This document shows, piece after piece, positions 1-9,755 of a stretch of 64,000 nucleotides of DNA (position 1 is its first letter; each line of letters opens with the position of its first letter). Source of the stretch: Eutreptiella sp. 'Long Island Sound 2002'. Taxonomy: Eukaryota > Euglenozoa > Euglenophyceae > Eutreptiales > Eutreptiaceae. Both the position numbers and the translations under genes were made by a program. The notes below the pieces were generated by a model. It was not told the origin of the DNA. It saw nothing but the letters and a program-made list of their open reading frames with translations, and did no database searches. Where the stretch lies: contig OZ038380.1 in assembly GCA_964036045.1 (NCBI GenBank), positions 185,086,108 through 185,150,107 of the forward strand, in the 5' to 3' direction.

Positions 1-84
1 GGATTTTTCCCAGAGGGTGCGATCCATATGCGGTCCTCCTGGTGGCACCATGGCGGACGGGACCCCCACTGCAGCCCAAGCCTT

Positions 85-162
85 TGGTGCCAGTCGGGTT
101 CGAACCCCCCACCTTGCGGCCCCTGAGACTCTGATGCCACCGCCGAGCCAGCTCATTGGGAG
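85..162 (-). repeat. tRNA-derived (SINE-like) segment
   Basis: Read on the minus strand, this stretch has a Pol III A-box-like sequence (TGGCTCGGCGGTGG, plus positions 137-150) followed at normal tRNA spacing by a B box (GGTTCGAACCC, plus 96-106). The anticodon stem does not fold well, so this is more likely the head of a tRNA-derived retroposon than a working tRNA. Other tRNA-like heads in the window lie near 8.4, 10.7 and 17.1 kb. Confidence 0.4.
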
Positions 163-317
163 GGACGTTGCTACAGCTCGATTGTACCCGCTCAGTAGTG
201 TACGAGCCATGGCAGCAGGCAACCAACGTTTCGGCTGTTCAAACCCTAGTTGTCCAGGGGATTGCCGTACTAGCTGGCCAGCCCAACGCCGCACTCTTTC
301 CCCAACAATCACCTGGC

Positions 318-486
318 AATGTGGTGTGTGGTGTGTGTCGTGTGTAATATGTGGTATGTTGTGTGTTGGATGTGGGTGTTTGGTGTGTGATATGACATAC
401 ACACCACACCACACATACCACGCACCATGCACATCACACACCAAACCCACACACCACACACAACCTACCACAAACCACTTACCACA
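318..486. repeat. GT-rich/CA-rich imperfect inverted repeat
   Basis: About 75 bases made almost only of G and T (GTGTG-type steps, 318-393) are followed at once by about 90 bases of CA-rich sequence (394-486). The halves are roughly complementary, so the strand could fold into one long imperfect hairpin. Open frames across it are low-complexity and were not annotated. Confidence 0.6.
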
Positions 487-639
487 TCCCGCCACATTAT
501 GCGCTCAAGCACAGGCCAAAAATCTGTTCTTTTTCAAGGGTGAAAAGTTGCCCCCCATTTTCCCCCATTTCCCCCCATTTTGCCACCATTTTTCCATTTC
601 CCTCATTTTTCTTCACCTCCTGGCCTCGGGCACATTGTG

Positions 640-782
640 TCAGCGGGTGTTGGATGGGGGGCTCTGGCCTGCCTCATCGGCGGGCGCTCTCCGTCGGGGG
701 TGGCGCAGGGGGGGGTGCTCGTGCCAGGCGGCATAGAGGAAGGCGTTGTAGAGGAAGTCGGTGACACCCTTGCCCAGGGTGG
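640..782 (-). CDS. possible terminal exon of the ankyrin gene
   Basis: The minus strand carries a 46-codon frame ending in TGA at 640-642, beginning TLGKGVTDF and followed by LYNAFLYAAWHEH, which is less compositionally biased than its surroundings. A TAG acceptor dinucleotide sits just upstream (plus 783-785). The upstream ankyrin exon ends in phase 0 at 1,012, but this frame would need two bases carried over, so a small missing exon, a different acceptor or a separate gene is possible. No domain is recognised. Confidence 0.28.
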
Positions 783-1011
783 CTACTTCGGTTTGAAAGC
801 AAATTTTTTTCGAGATTTTGGACCACTTTTAGCCCTTCAGAAAAATTTTTGGCGGCTTCGGTGCCAAAATTTACCCTCTCCCATAAGAGGGACAAAGGAG
901 TTTGGTGATCGTCATTTCGTCATCTCGGGGCCCTCAGAACACCCCCCCCCACCCCACCACCACCACCAAAACAAATCTCATCTCCATCCCTGCGTACTAC
1001 ACAGCACTCAC

Positions 1012-1278
1012 CTGGTTGTCACGCCCGTTGACCGCGGCGCCGAGCGACAGCAAGTACCCCGCCGCCTCCGTCGCACCATTCTCGGCGGCGCAGTGCAGTG
1101 GGCTGCGGCCCGCGGCGTCCGCCTTGTTGACGGAGGCGCCGAAGTTGACGAGGGTCTGCGCAACCTCTAAGTACTGCTGCGAGGCAATCGCACTGCGCCA
1201 CGCCTCCCGCCGCTTCTTCTTGGTGGACGCTTTGTCTGGCGGCGGGTGGCTGCGGGTGCAGACGTAGTGCAGCGGGGC
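1012..1278 (-). CDS. ankyrin-repeat gene, exon 5
   Basis: This 89-codon exon has a GTCAG acceptor and an excellent CAG|GTGAGT donor and is phase 0 at both ends. It opens with APLHYVCTRS, which directly completes the repeat left open by exon 4 (ending DKTGK). A basic insertion (KASTKKKRR) follows, then two further repeats carrying SPLHCAAENG and the GASVN / GAAVN hairpin motifs. Ankyrin repeats are protein-binding scaffolds; the partner cannot be told from sequence. The donor shows that the gene continues to the left, where only a weak terminal-exon candidate is seen. Confidence 0.85.
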
Positions 1279-1368
1279 CTGACAACAAGAGGCGTGTCTG
1301 TGGCTGCGACCTGAATTACGAACCAAACGTGTCCCTCCTCCCAGGGAAGTATTGGAAGGGGGGGGGGG

Positions 1369-1583
1369 CAGGGATGCATTAGAAGGGAGGGCACCTTAGA
1401 GGCGGTCCCAGGAGCAGTTGGATGGACGGTTGGAGGAGGTTGCCAAAGCGGTTGGGGGCAGTTACGTCGGTTACAAACGCCATTGAAGGTGGCACTTGCC
1501 ACCAGGGGGACAGTGGCTGGGCATAGGCTGGGTGCCCTGGATGGGGGGGGGGGGGTACCTCCGCACCTTCCAATGCATCCCTG
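1369..1583 (+). mobile_element. MITE family A, copy 1
   Basis: The element starts with CAGGGATGCATTAGAAGG and ends with the inverse of CAGGGATGCATTGGAAGG, so it has terminal inverted repeats of about 18 bp around a 215-bp body. The body contains GCGGTTGG motifs, a conserved GGCTGGGCATAGGCTGGG core and a G run next to GTACC. It has no coding capacity. Four more copies lie at 2.6, 26.0, 28.1 and 34.0 kb (the last inverted). It sits in the ankyrin gene intron between exons 5 and 4. Confidence 0.8.
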
Positions 1584-1782
1584 GGAGGGGGGGAGGCCAT
1601 GAAGCAACGGATACTCAGCTACCGAACGCCCCTGTGTCACAGGCGACCGGTCATAGCTCGCAATTGTTCTGGGGGGGAAGAGGGGGGGAGGGGGTCTCGG
1701 ATCCAAAAGTTTGTGTGCCAAAAATGCCCCCCCCCCCACACCACCACCAACGGCAACCCCCAACGACCACCTCTTTTGTGAA

Positions 1783-1893
1783 AGTTGTCCGGCGGCGACC
1801 GAGAAACCTCACAAGAAAAGTACGCCGAAGGCGCCGCATAATTTGTTGCGGGGCTCCATCCCCCCCCCCCCCCCTTCCCAGGGAAGTATGAGA
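1783..1893 (+). repeat. dispersed repeat family B, copy 1
   Basis: A segment with CCGGCGGCGACC, then a CGCCGAAGGCG palindrome, GCGGGGCTCCATCC, a C run and TTCCCAGGGAAGT recurs in inverted orientation at 5,557-5,668. No coding content is seen. Confidence 0.65.
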
Positions 1894-2616
1894 CTGGCCG
1901 TACACCGCAGGAGGAGAGGGGAGGTACCCCCGTGTGGTCCCCTTGGGTCTTTGGGACCCAGAAATTTGTGCAACAAAAATGGCCCAACAAGATGCTCTCG
2001 ATTGCAAATTTCGTTTTTTCCCACAATGATCACTTTGGTTGGGGCGGGGTCCGGGGGGGGGGGGGGGGGACTCCCGCCTCCTCCGACGGTGTACGGCCAT
2101 TCTACCACTTCCCTGCCTCCAACCCCGACCGCGGCTGCAACGGTTTTTTGTAACCGCCGCCTCCTGCTCCCCCAACCGCTTTCCCACCCGTGGCCAACCG
2201 GTTTGACAACCGTTCGCCGCACGGCCCCGGGGCCTCCCGCTCATCCAAGCGCAGGCCTGCCCGCCTGACTGTTCTCTGTGCCTCGCCGGGACCGGACCAA
2301 ATACGTGCAGCCAAACGGACAACCCAACCGGCCTAAATCACGCGACCCGAATGGGGCAGCCAGAGCCGCACAGACGCTCAGCGGGTTTGCAAAGCCCACG
2401 CAGTTGCGGGTTCGCCTGTTGGACCCACGGGGGAGACCTCTCGATGTGGGCATGGGTTTTGAGCACGGCGGTCACCCAGTCAAAGCCCCAACCAGCCCAT
2501 GACTTCATGAATTTGGCATCGACTTCCCGTGCTCCGCCACCGCCCCCCCACCCCACCCCTCCCGCCCCACCCCCACCCGCTTCCAAGGCATCCATGTCCA
2601 TGCAATGCCCTCCGCC
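1894..2616. other. low-complexity intron sequence without a supported gene
   Basis: This stretch lies inside an ankyrin-gene intron and holds G/C homopolymers, many CAACCG motifs and a second copy of a short motif resembling AAAGTTTGTG..CAAAAATGGCCC (about 1,950-1,985; also near 1,700 and 29,550). The long frames here are proline/glycine-rich products of C or G runs on both strands. One minus-strand stretch near 2,340-2,540 is less biased, but it has no recognisable domain or clear splice sites. Confidence 0.5.
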
Positions 2617-2817
2617 CAGAGATGCAGTCGAAGGGATGAGACCTCAGAGGCGGAGAGATGGGCGGTTGGAGGAGGTCGCCAACGCGGTTGGGGGCGGTTA
2701 CTGTCGGTTACGAGTGCCATTGACGCTGGCACCTGCCGTCAGGGAGACAGTGGCTAGGCATAGGCTGGGCGCCCTGGAGGGGGGGGCTGTAACCCCGCCT
2801 CCCTTCCAATACACCGC
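2617..2817 (+). mobile_element. MITE family A, copy 2 (degenerate)
   Basis: It shares the internal order of copy 1 (GCGGTTGGGGGCGGTTACTG, then GGCATAGGCTGGGC, then a G run). Both terminal repeats have drifted: the left end reads CAGAGATGCAGTCGAAGGG and the right end keeps only CCTTCCAATAC. Confidence 0.7.
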
Positions 2818-3079
2818 CCCCCCCACAGAAGGAGCACAACGCAAAACGCAAACAGACCGAAAGAGTGCGATGTTCAGTCACATTCCCACGAGCACCTTTT
2901 GCGAAGAAGACCATCAAAAAGATGTACCCTCCCCCGTCCGTGCGCCGAACCGGCGGCAGCCGCTCTCTCCCGTTCACGAACCGCCCTGCCCCAGACAGGA
3001 TTTGCAACCGCCAGGAACCGTTTTCCCAACCCACTCCAACCGCCTTGCGCACCGCTGGTCAGAGTTCTACTTATGGGGG

Positions 3080-3365
3080 GGGATGCGTGGGGGGGTGGGT
3101 CCGAGCCCCCCCCCCCCCCCCCCCCATCCCCGGGTGGTGCTGTATTTAGAGGCGCTGAAGATAATTGATGGTCTAAACTAATTGGCACTGAAGGTGCCAG
3201 AGAAAATTTTTGATCAAGGCCCGGACGAAAACTTGGCCCAATCACTTAAGGGGGGGGCTGGGGGGGGTGGGTCTGAGGGGGGTGGTGGTGGTCTGGAACC
3301 CCCCCGACCCCCCCCCCCCCCGGTGTGGTGAGGTTTTAAGTGGAACTCTGCCGCTGGTGACCCTC
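3080..3365 (+). repeat. dispersed repeat family C, copy 1
   Basis: This is a modular repeat: a C run, GTGGTGCTG, TTTAGAGGCGC, GATGGTCTAAACTAATTGGC, an AAAATTTTTGATC block, GGCCCGGA, a G run, a second C run, then GTGGTGAGGTTTTAAG. The same order recurs at 4,560-4,798 and 28,788-29,030. The repeated GGCGCC/GGTGCC pairs are described as a separate motif finding. Confidence 0.7.
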
Positions 3366-3654
3366 AGCCCCCCCCAGGGAATCGCTTGAAGGGGGGGGGG
3401 GGGTACCCCCCCTCCCCCCTCCCCACTGCACTGACTCTCCCCGAAAGGCAATCCCATACCCCAACACCAGCCCCAACCGCATTTCCAACCGCCAGAAACC
3501 GCCTCCCCCAACCGCTTTCACGTCCCCTGTGACCGCTCTGCAACCGCTCTGGGACTGCACCGATGGCCCCCCTCCCCTTCAAGCACAGCCCTCCCCCCCC
3601 CGCCGCCGCTTCAGGCCCCCTCCCCTTCCGCTTCTCCCCCGGGGCATCGCACAC

Positions 3655-3972
3655 CTTCCCGGTCTTATCCACCGCCTCCACCGCGGCGTTCCTGTCCAGC
3701 AGGAACTGCACCGCCTTGTGCGACCCGGACTCGGCCGCGTAGTGCAGGGGGGTCATGCCGGTCTTGTCCACCGCGTCCACCGCCGCGCCGATGCCGACCA
3801 GGAACACCACCAGCTCCTGGTGCCCCGCCTCCGCGGCGTAGTGCAGCGGCGTGTAGAGCCCGTCGTCCCGCACATCCACGGGGACGCCCCGCTGCATCAG
3901 CAGGCGGCAGGCCAGCAGGTGGCCCTGCTCCGCTGCCAGGTGCAGCACGCTGACGCCCCCGCACCAGTCGCC
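3655..3972 (-). CDS. ankyrin-repeat gene, exon 4
   Basis: This 106-codon exon has acceptor CGCAG and donor AAG|GTGTGC, both phase 0. It encodes about three ankyrin repeats with the TPLHYAAE helix signature at regular 33-residue spacing (VSVLHLAAEQGH, YTPLHYAAEAGH, MTPLHYAAESGS) and GAAVDAVDKTG turns. The start, GDWCGGVSVLHLAAE, closely matches the start of exon 2 (GKWCSGVTALHFAAE), which suggests one exon arose by copying the other. The exon ends in the middle of a repeat that exon 5 completes. Confidence 0.9.
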
Positions 3973-4559
3973 CTGCGGGAGCCCAGAGGGGGTAGCGGGT
4001 GCAGCGCGGGGGGGGGGGGGGTTTGCAGGATGGTGCGGGGGGGCACTACGACGTAACTTGAGACCACCGCTCTCACCGCGGTCGATGGGGGTTGCTGTGC
4101 CCGACACTTGTGTTTATCCACATGGGGGGGGGTCTGACAGACCCCCCCCCAAGGCCAAACCACCCACCCAAAACCAAAAAAACTTTCCTCTCGGGAGAAA
4201 TGAAATTTTGAGTACAGAGCAAAAAGAGAAGTACACAAACTGTTGTTTTGCCCGAAGCACAACCCTGGCCCCCCGTGCTGATGCGGCTGGTCGTGCAAAC
4301 CACACGTCACTGAGGGGTATCACCTGCAAATGCTCTGTACATTACATACCGGAACCAGCAGGTCTGCTTGGGCTTGGGATCAAACCACTGCACTTGCAGT
4401 GGTGGTGCATCTCATGTACAGATACCAGTCTGCTGGGCCACACACCGCTGGGAGGAGGGCCAAAAAATCGTTGAGAAACACCACCTGGTCCAGTCCCCAC
4501 AAACATGCAATCCAAGGCAAGGGCTCATGGCAAGAGAAAGGGGTAAGGTGGGGCTGGGT
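3973..4559. other. intron sequence, no supported gene
   Basis: This is the part of the ankyrin intron between exon 4 and repeat C copy 2. It contains G/C runs at about 4,007-4,022 and 4,123-4,150. I see no exon with both splice sites or domain-like sequence. Confidence 0.5.
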
Positions 4560-4798
4560 CCAACCCCCCCCCCCCCCCCCCCCCCAAAGTGGTGCTGAGG
4601 TTTTAGAGGCGCCAAAGGCACCGAGGAAAATTTGTGGTCTAAACTGATTGGCACCAAAGGCGCCAGAGATAAGTTTTGATTGGCCGAAGGCCCGAAAGAA
4701 AATTTGGCTCAATCTTTTTTTTGGGGGGGGGGGTCCAGGGAGGGGGGCAACCCCCCCCCCCCCCCAAGTGGTGCCGAGTTGTTAAGAGGAGCCCTGGG
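4560..4798 (+). repeat. dispersed repeat family C, copy 2
   Basis: It has the same module order as copy 1, with two clear GGCGCCAAAGGC-type palindromes (about 4,607-4,625 and 4,655-4,670), the block GATTGGCCGAAGGCCCG, and paired G and C runs before AAGTGGTGCCGAG. Read on the minus strand it gives a spurious peptide with GAFGA every 13-16 residues, which explains the open frame there. Confidence 0.72.
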
Positions 4799-5253
4799 TG
4801 CAGGTTTGCAAACATGGGGCAGCGTGCAACATGGACCGTGAAGCAGCAGCCGCAAAGCCGCTGCAGTGGAAAGGCGCCTGGATGCCACACATTTGGCCCA
4901 CCCTCGGCAAATCACCGCCTCTTCACCCCTCAGCTTGCATCTCCTTGTCCATTGGCAGTGCCCCCCTGTACGTGGCAAATTTTTGCACAGTACGGGGCCA
5001 TAGTATGGGGTAGAGCCTCTTGCGTAGAAAGCTCGTCAGACTTGGTGATTGAAGACAGCAGGCACTCACCAATGGGACACCCAAACACAGCCTGCCATCA
5101 ACCCGAAGCACAACACTTTGGACTCTGGGCAGTGTTCGAAGAGGCATGCCTACCAATCATGCGCAGCTTGTAGGCGTGTGTGCGCCACCTTTAGGGGCCA
5201 GGCCCTCAGGGAGCACAGCCACAATGTATTAGAAGAGAGGGGGGGGGGGGGAG

Positions 5254-5372
5254 CATTGCAGACAAACATTGCAGACAGACATTGCTGGTAAACATTGCAG
5301 ACAACTTTTGCAGAAAAACATGCAGACAAACGTTGCAGACAGTTGCAGACAGACATTACAGACAAATAGTCT
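5254..5372 (+). repeat. tandem repeat, unit about 13-14 bp (GCAGACAAACATT)
   Basis: About nine imperfect head-to-tail copies of a GCAGACA(A/G)ACATT unit occur here, some shortened. It lies just right of a G run, inside the intron between ankyrin exons 4 and 3. Confidence 0.8.
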
Positions 5373-5556
5373 GTCGGGTGCATTTGGTGAATTTTAGATG
5401 ATCCCAGCCCCCCCATCTCCCCTCCTTCCCGGTCCACCTTCTCTGCCTTGACGGTCCACGTTCTCTGCCTTGCCGTTTCCCTGACCATCAATGCAATGTA
5501 TTTCCCTTTTTCGCTCTACAGGGGTCCAAGAAGCCTGCCAAGCCAGCGAAGAAGTC

Positions 5557-5668
5557 ATTTACTTCCCTGGGGAAGGGGGGGGGGGGGGAGGGATGGAGCC
5601 CCGCCACAAGTTATGCGTCGCCTTCGGCGGACTTCTGTTGTGGGTCGCCGCCGGAAGAGGTGGGTGTT
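5557..5668 (-). repeat. dispersed repeat family B, copy 2 (inverted)
   Basis: This is the inverse of 1,783-1,893: ACTTCCCTGGGGAAGG, a G run, GGATGGAGCCCCGCC, then CGCCTTCGGCGGACTT and GGGTCGCCGCCGG. It lies about 140 bases from ankyrin exon 3. Confidence 0.65.
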
Positions 5669-5807
5669 GGGTTCTTGGGGGGGCGGTCGCGTGAACGGAT
5701 GGGACCGGGAGGGCCCCCCGTGGCACACGTGGACACGCAGTCGTGTGCCACCCTCAAGTCCCAATGAGCCGAGGGTCGGCGGTGCTGGTGGACCCAAAGG
5801 CACAGAC

Positions 5808-5996
5808 CTTCGCTTTGCACTGCATCCCGGCGCCGTGCCGCACGAGGTGCTCCAGGACGTCGGCGTCGCCGGCCTCGGCGGCGTGCATCAGCGGCGTCTT
5901 GTCGCGGTTGTCCGGGGCGTTGATGGAGGCGCGGCCCTTCACAAGGGAGTCGATCGCCTCGCGGGCGCCGCTTTCCGCCGAGTAGTGGAGCGGGGT
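5808..5996 (-). CDS. ankyrin-repeat gene, exon 3
   Basis: This 63-codon exon has acceptor GCCAG and donor AAG|GTCTGT, both phase 0. It starts TPLHYSAESGAREAI, which continues exon 2 (ending DVTDRFKK) in register, and carries a second repeat with KTPLMHAAEAGDADV and HGAG. The two repeats keep the 33-residue period. The donor (GTCTGT) is weaker than in exon 5, but the frame closes soon beyond it. Confidence 0.87.
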
Positions 5997-6144
5997 CTGG
6001 CACGGGCGGAGGGTGCAGACCAGGGGAGGCGCGGGTGCCCCACTCCAAAAAAAAACCAGGGGGCGCCACGGTAATGCCCAGACCACCGTGAAGAAGGGGG
6101 GGGGGGGGCTGTGGGAGGGGGCAAGGGGGTCAGCAAGGGGTCGG

Positions 6145-6660
6145 CCTGTTCGAATGTTGACACCCAACCGTGTCGGAGAACTTTTGGGGGGTCCGGAGGC
6201 GCGGGAGCCGGGGTTAGGTGGGTCGGCCGGTCGGCCGCCGGGGACCCCCGGGGGGGGGAGGGGGGGGGGGCTGAGTGGGTATGCCAACATACATACCTCA
6301 AAATGATCCACATGATGCGCTGATCATTTCGCTGATCATACACAAGTGGGGTATAATCCTTGTTCAAAAAAATTTTGCCCATCAGCTCAGGCTCCCATAC
6401 CCCGAGGTCGGGTCGCGGGTCAAATATTTTTGGCTTTCTTCACCCATTTTTGAATTCTCCACAAAATTCTGAATGCCTTGAGTACAGACACAGAGGGCAA
6501 AAAAATTTCCCCCTCAGGAGGCCCAAAATAAAAAAAATTCCCGCGCCTTTGGCGCCAACACTTTCCCCCAAGTTGCAGAAAGCCGGGTTCGAGAACTTTG
6601 GGGAGTCTGGAGGGGGGGAGGGGGGAGGTGTCTGGATTCGAACAGGCGGCTTCCCTTGGG
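6145..6660 (+). repeat. dispersed repeat family D, copy 1 (with hairpin)
   Basis: It begins with CTGTTCGAATGTTGACACCC and GAGAACTTTTGGGGGG, followed by GTGGGTCGGCCGG, a G run and CCAACATACATACCTC. Next come a near-palindrome (CAAAATGATC, 6,299-6,308, against GATCATTTCG, 6,322-6,331) and CCCATCAGCTCAGGCTCCC. A further GTTCGAGAACTTTGGGGAG block and GGATTCGAAC end it. Related copies are at 12,185-12,960, 16,318-16,480 and 16,691-16,798. Confidence 0.7.
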
Positions 6661-8270
6661 GTCGGTTCCCTCAGGCACAAACCAACCAACCAGTCACTGC
6701 CTCCAGGATGGGTGGTCTTGGCCAGGGGGCCCCTGGGCCCTCCCCTGCCCCGCGGCGATGGACAATCCGGGAGCCAAAGGCCCCAGGCGGTTGTGCCCCA
6801 ATGCCCCATCGAGGGCCCATCAAAGTGCTCCGCCCCCCCCCCCAAAAGTGCCTCCACAGCATTGAGCTGTGCACTGCAAGACCCTGGAAGCACTTTGTGT
6901 CCCCCCTTCATCAGCCCCCTTCTCTGCCAGATGCTCCCCCCACACGGGGGGGGGGGGGGACTCGGTCCCTTCAGGAGCCCTTAAGTCAAAAAGGATCCTG
7001 ATCACCCCCCCGCCGCCGCCCGCTGCCCCATCCCCTTGTGCACTGTCCAGTTGACCACCAACTGCCATCGCTTCACCGCCCCCTTCCACCGATTGGCAGC
7101 CGGTATGTCATGGGCCCCTTTCACTGCAGCAGACGACAAGGGCAGTCCAGAAGGGGCCGGTGTGCTACGCCTCAAGCCCCACGAACTAAGCACTGGGCAG
7201 TGACAGGACCCCCCCCCTCGCCCCCCCCCCCCCAAACACATGGGCACTATTCACCAGACCCCCTTACAGCCCTGCAGGATGGCCTGGGCGTGACCGGGAC
7301 CCCGATCCAATGGCATCCACGGGCTTGGGGGACGGGGAGCCCACGCCAGCCGGCGGTCGCAGCCTGAGGGGCGCCTGTGGGGGACGGCAAGCCCCCAACG
7401 GCGCACGGGGGGGGGGGGGGCGAGTGGCTGCTAAGGCCCTATTATTGGTGATGAGTGTAGCTGCTGGGTGGTGGTGGAACTTCAGACCATGTGAACATGG
7501 CCCTTTGGGAATCATCGCGATGAGGGGGTCAGTGAAATCTTGTGTGACCATGTTCGACCCCAAAGCATTGCCTTGTTTCATAGTGACTGATGGATGGTCC
7601 TGTTCAGCACAGCCCCCGGCCCAACCCCCATTGCCCCACTTTTTGGGCCCTCCTGATCAGCCCCCCCAGAATTGAAAATCCACCCAACCCTATTGCGTGC
7701 CTTGTGCAATGGTAAACCAGTGCTCCACACGTGGGAATTTGCATGTGTGGGTGATCCATGACGCCCTAATGACTTCCTTGTCCATGTTCCTTCCTGCTTA
7801 AAGTAATGGAGTACTTGGCTTGACTCGACCCGTGATATGACCTCGGGGTGACGATGGCGCCAAGCCATGTCACCTGGTGGCGAGCCGCATTTAATGGCGC
7901 AGGAGTAAATTCGGCAGGGGGGGGGGGGTTCTCATTGATTCTGATTTGCAGAAAATGACTCCATTTGGGAACATTCAGAAAAATTTGTCATACCGGAAAG
8001 GCAACTTTCTGGCCCTTCCTCTTACACCCCATCCTGTAGCATGCAGACGCATGCTGCACAGATGCCACGAAGCAGGGTTCATCTTTGGCCAGTTTGTTGT
8101 ATTAATGAGCCATTCTCATGGCCAGTGCTCCTGGGGACATTGTATGAATTGAGCCATGAGCCATTCGTTGCATAGGGGTTCGTGGGGGCGGGGGGAGCGC
8201 GAGCCTTCAGCAGGGGTGGATATAGTGGGGGGGGGGGTCCCCTCCCCCAGCCCCCCCCCCCCCTCCCCCC
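6661..8270. other. intron interior, no supported gene
   Basis: This stretch lies in the intron between ankyrin exons 3 and 2. It holds several C and G runs (6,832-6,843; 6,946-6,959; 7,210-7,234; 7,408-7,420; 7,918-7,929; 8,227-8,237), and I see no repeat shared with the rest of the window. Minus-strand frames at 7,264-7,581 and 7,578-7,868 are open but show no domain, splice pattern or repeat conservation. Confidence 0.5.
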
Positions 8271-8271
8271 C

Positions 8272-8618
8272 GATGACGATTACGATTACGATTTACCCGT
8301 TTGACTGACCTAGCAATTTTGCCAGCAGTTTTACAAGAGGACTGATGGCCCAAAAAGGCACCAAAGCAGGTGATACCCTGGATTTCATCCCAGGACAATC
8401 AATCTATGAGCCTGTGCATATACCGTTGTACTACTGAGCCAACCTGCCAGCCCTGAACACAAGACAATACATTGCACAGCGGTTGGTATATCCCATGAAG
8501 ACAGTCCACACAGTGCAATCATTTCTTGACACATTTTGCCAAAATGGCTTGCAATCCCGAATCATCTTTGCCTGAACTGCCTGAGCTAATTGTAATCGTA
8601 ATCGTCATTCCGTCATCA
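8272..8618. repeat. inverted repeat with GATTACGATTAC arms
   Basis: The left arm reads GATGACGATTACGATTACG (from 8,272). The inverse of the same text, AATCGTAATCGTCATT followed by CGTCATC, lies at about 8,594-8,618. The arms are about 300 bases apart and each sits next to a C run, as expected for a small inverted-repeat element. It encloses the tRNA-like segment at 8,375-8,455. Confidence 0.5.
8375..8455 (-). repeat. tRNA-derived (SINE-like) segment
   Basis: The minus strand reads TGGCTCAGTAGTACAACGG, a good A box (plus about 8,423-8,441), and GGGATGAAATCC, a diverged B box (plus 8,380-8,391), at tRNA-like spacing. The cloverleaf is incomplete, so it is treated as a retroposon head. Confidence 0.4.
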
Positions 8619-9536
8619 CTGCCTCCTGGCTCAACAGCCCCCCCCACCCCCACCTTGGTAATGTCGTCACTATTATATCCACCCCTGGCCTTCAGTATCA
8701 CACGAGATGGTGGACGCCGTGTCCACTGTACTACTCAGAGGTTCAGCGGGCAAGGGCAGGGGAGATTCTTCCATAGGGACGAGTCTCAACACATTCAGGA
8801 GGTTCATCGAGGCTCCGGGGGACATGGGCGATGCGCTTGCCGGCGTCCGGAGTGTTTGAGTGGTGAAGTGGGAGAGGGGGGAGGGTCTAGAGGTGGGGGG
8901 TTTGAGACCGAGGAAGTGTGCCGCTTGGTATTTCCGGGTGTACGCACTGGTTTGGGGTTTTGTTTCGACACCCTGCCTGGCATGCACAGCACTGCTACAT
9001 TCACAGACAATTCTTCGGACAGCCCTGTACTGCTCACCATGAAAAACAGTAAACTCTGAACAAAGGTCAAAACATAAAGTTCTTGGGAACTTTTGGTTTC
9101 AGGGGGGAAATGTGTACAGTGCCTGTCCCAATCCATTGGGGGAACCCATTCTCAAGTGTGTGAGTGCGATGGTTGTCCCTCTGCTCGCAGGTGCTGCTCC
9201 TGCGCCTTGGCGCAATTCGCACGCCGGGCGTTGGCATGCTCCGCATTCAGTCATTTGGCGCTTGCTTCTGTTGTTTTCCGTGGTGGTGTGCGGAGGGGTT
9301 GGGGTCCCCATATAAACGACCCCATGGGTCTGCCAGTGCTGCGCTTGTTGAGAGCAGATCAGTGATCAACAATATGCATCGTATCAAATATGTGAAGAGG
9401 TCGAAAATCCTCCGAAATTTTCGGAACAATGCTCTCATTTGGAAGTATTGGGCAGTATTGGTGGACGAATGGGCCACAAATCCTGCCCAGGCATCACCAC
9501 AGGCAGAGGCACGGGCAGAGGCACAAGCACATGCAC
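8619..9536. other. intron sequence, no supported gene
   Basis: It lies between the inverted repeat and ankyrin exon 2. The composition is milder than its surroundings, with few G runs. Open frames on both strands overlap each other and show no domain. Repeated GCAGAGGCAC text lies just left of the exon 2 donor (9,500-9,535). Confidence 0.45.
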
Positions 9537-9755
9537 CTTTTTGAAGCGGTCTGTGACGTCAGGGTCAGCCCCAGAGCCGAGCAGGACCTCTATGGCGTCC
9601 ACATGATTGTTCTCGGCGGCGTAGTGCAGGGCGGTGTAGCGCTCCTGGTCCCGCACATTCACGTCCATGCCCTGCTTGATCAAGAACTTGAGAACCGGCA
9701 TGCAGCCGTTCTCTGCCGCAAAGTGCAGCGCAGTCACGCCGCTGCACCATTTCCC
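9537..9755 (-). CDS. ankyrin-repeat gene, exon 2
   Basis: This 73-codon exon has acceptor CCTCAG and donor AAG|GTGCAT, both phase 0. It carries two repeats, GKWCSGVTALHFAAENG and YTALHYAAENNHVDAI, with the expected GMDVNVRD and GADPDVTD hairpins. It follows exon 1 (ending SLNARTQ) without a gap in the repeat register, and its last residues FKK run into TPLHYSAE of exon 3. The paired Trp-Cys start shared with exon 4 is unusual for ankyrin repeats. Confidence 0.88.

Noticed and set aside
17-736. 239-codon plus-strand ORF at the left edge
   Set aside because: It spans the tRNA-like segment and the GT/CA tract, giving a His/Thr-rich low-complexity peptide.
2351-3181. 276-codon plus-strand ORF
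   Set aside because: It crosses a MITE copy, C runs and repeat family C. The Pro/Gly stretches come from homopolymers.
5254-5372. Short repeats that could suggest a CRISPR array
   Set aside because: Units are imperfect and directly adjacent with no spacers, in a eukaryotic intron. It is an ordinary minisatellite.
8272-8296. GATTACGATTACG as a possible internal telomere repeat
   Set aside because: Only two to three units are present and they form the arm of an inverted repeat. No long array or matching terminal repeat is seen.
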